From: Methylorubrum populi
Lineage (GTDB): Bacteria; Pseudomonadota; Alphaproteobacteria; Rhizobiales; Beijerinckiaceae
Length of the DNA: 64,000 bases
Direction: 5' to 3'
Assembly: GCA_020741775.1 (NCBI GenBank)
Contig: DYYG01000037.1
Coordinates: 62,001 to 126,000 of the forward strand
Of the stretch, positions 63,872-64,000 are shown in pieces. Within the stretch, counting starts at the first letter, position 1, and every line of letters begins with the position of its first letter. Under the pieces are notes generated by a model that made no database searches, was not told the origin of the DNA, and saw only the letters and a list, made by a program, of their open reading frames with translations. The position numbers and the translations under genes are program-made.

Positions 63872-64000
63872 TCAGGCCCGGGGCGGATACCCGCCCGACT
63901 CGGTGCTGGTGACCCGCACGGGGCGCTCCTGTTCACGCCGGTGCCACATCAGGAGCAGGGCGGAGACCACGAGCCAGGGGCCGGCGATCCCGATGAAGAA
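63872..64000 (-). CDS. 3' end of a membrane protein gene (5' part outside window)
   Basis: Reads FFIGIAGPWLVVSALLLMWH and then RREQERPVRVTSTESGGYPPRA before TGA at 63872. It is the last 42 residues of a protein with a C-terminal transmembrane helix and short cytoplasmic tail. Too little is present to name the family. Confidence 0.6.
   Translation of the reverse strand, partial: FFIGIAGPWLVVSALLLMWHRREQERPVRVTSTESGGYPPRA

Overview
The window is high-GC DNA (around 70% by eye over most genes) with an alphaproteobacterial, Hyphomicrobiales-type gene set: OhrR, UreE, divergent cobT/cobS, extensin-like lipoproteins, an HWE-family histidine kinase, DUF6894 and DUF3775 small proteins, and Omp25-like porins. 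Gene style, GC content and a familiar dispersed repeat make a Methylobacterium/Methylorubrum chromosome the best guess; this is inference, since no 16S rRNA or other marker lies here. I found no rRNA, tRNA, CRISPR array or intact insertion sequence. Many long open frames antisense to real genes are high-GC artefacts.

Layout. 1-5.1 kb: the 5' part of flgE, then a BLUF photoreceptor, a single-domain response regulator and a membrane GGDEF/EAL protein, i.e. motility plus light/c-di-GMP signalling. 5.1-12.5 kb: dusA, an AT-rich island carrying a GT92-like glycosyltransferase, a chemoreceptor, and a secreted protein with internal repeats. 12.9-17.8 kb: small genes, a solitary ureE, a glycine-rich lipoprotein, then a run of TerB/DnaJ protein, AmpD/AmiD-type amidase and CPA1 Na+/H+ antiporter. 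17.8-26.5 kb: a mostly non-coding stretch, a FAD monooxygenase, gshB, a translationally coupled small-protein/lipoprotein pair, rnhA with an extra C-terminal domain, a 3-methyladenine glycosylase and zapE. 26.7-29.5 kb: a minus-strand operon of TadE-like and von Willebrand TadG-like proteins.

29.7-43.7 kb: mostly housekeeping and envelope genes: a YcgN-like protein, class A PBP with a coupled DUF1214/DUF1254-type pair, CorC/HlyC, OhrR, cytochrome c, glycolate oxidase GlcD, rlmJ (apparent CTG start), RNase T2, extensin-like lipoprotein and an amidase-signature enzyme. 43.9-51 kb: a large autotransporter with a PAP2 phosphatase passenger, convergent with a multi-PAS/GAF HWE histidine kinase. 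51.2-57.9 kb: an IorAB-type molybdenum hydroxylase, a membrane histidine kinase, and cobT/cobS for the nucleotide loop of cobalamin. 57.9-64 kb: DUF1289, a membrane aspartic protease, a DUF6502-DUF5666 operon with a repeat-rich upstream region, two coupled small genes, an Omp25-like porin, a secreted PLA2-like protein, DUF3775, and the 3' end of a membrane gene.

Possible joint functions: sensing and motility (BLUF, receiver, GGDEF/EAL, chemoreceptor, two kinases), peptidoglycan and envelope upkeep (PBP, amidase, ZapE, extensin-like, porin), and secreted enzymes (RNase T2, PLA2-like, PAP2 autotransporter). Nothing here is a clear defence island or phage. The least explained units are the PAP2 autotransporter, the DUF6502/DUF5666 locus with its GTGGGA repeats, the repeat-containing secreted protein at 10.7-12.2 kb, and the AT-rich glycosyltransferase island.
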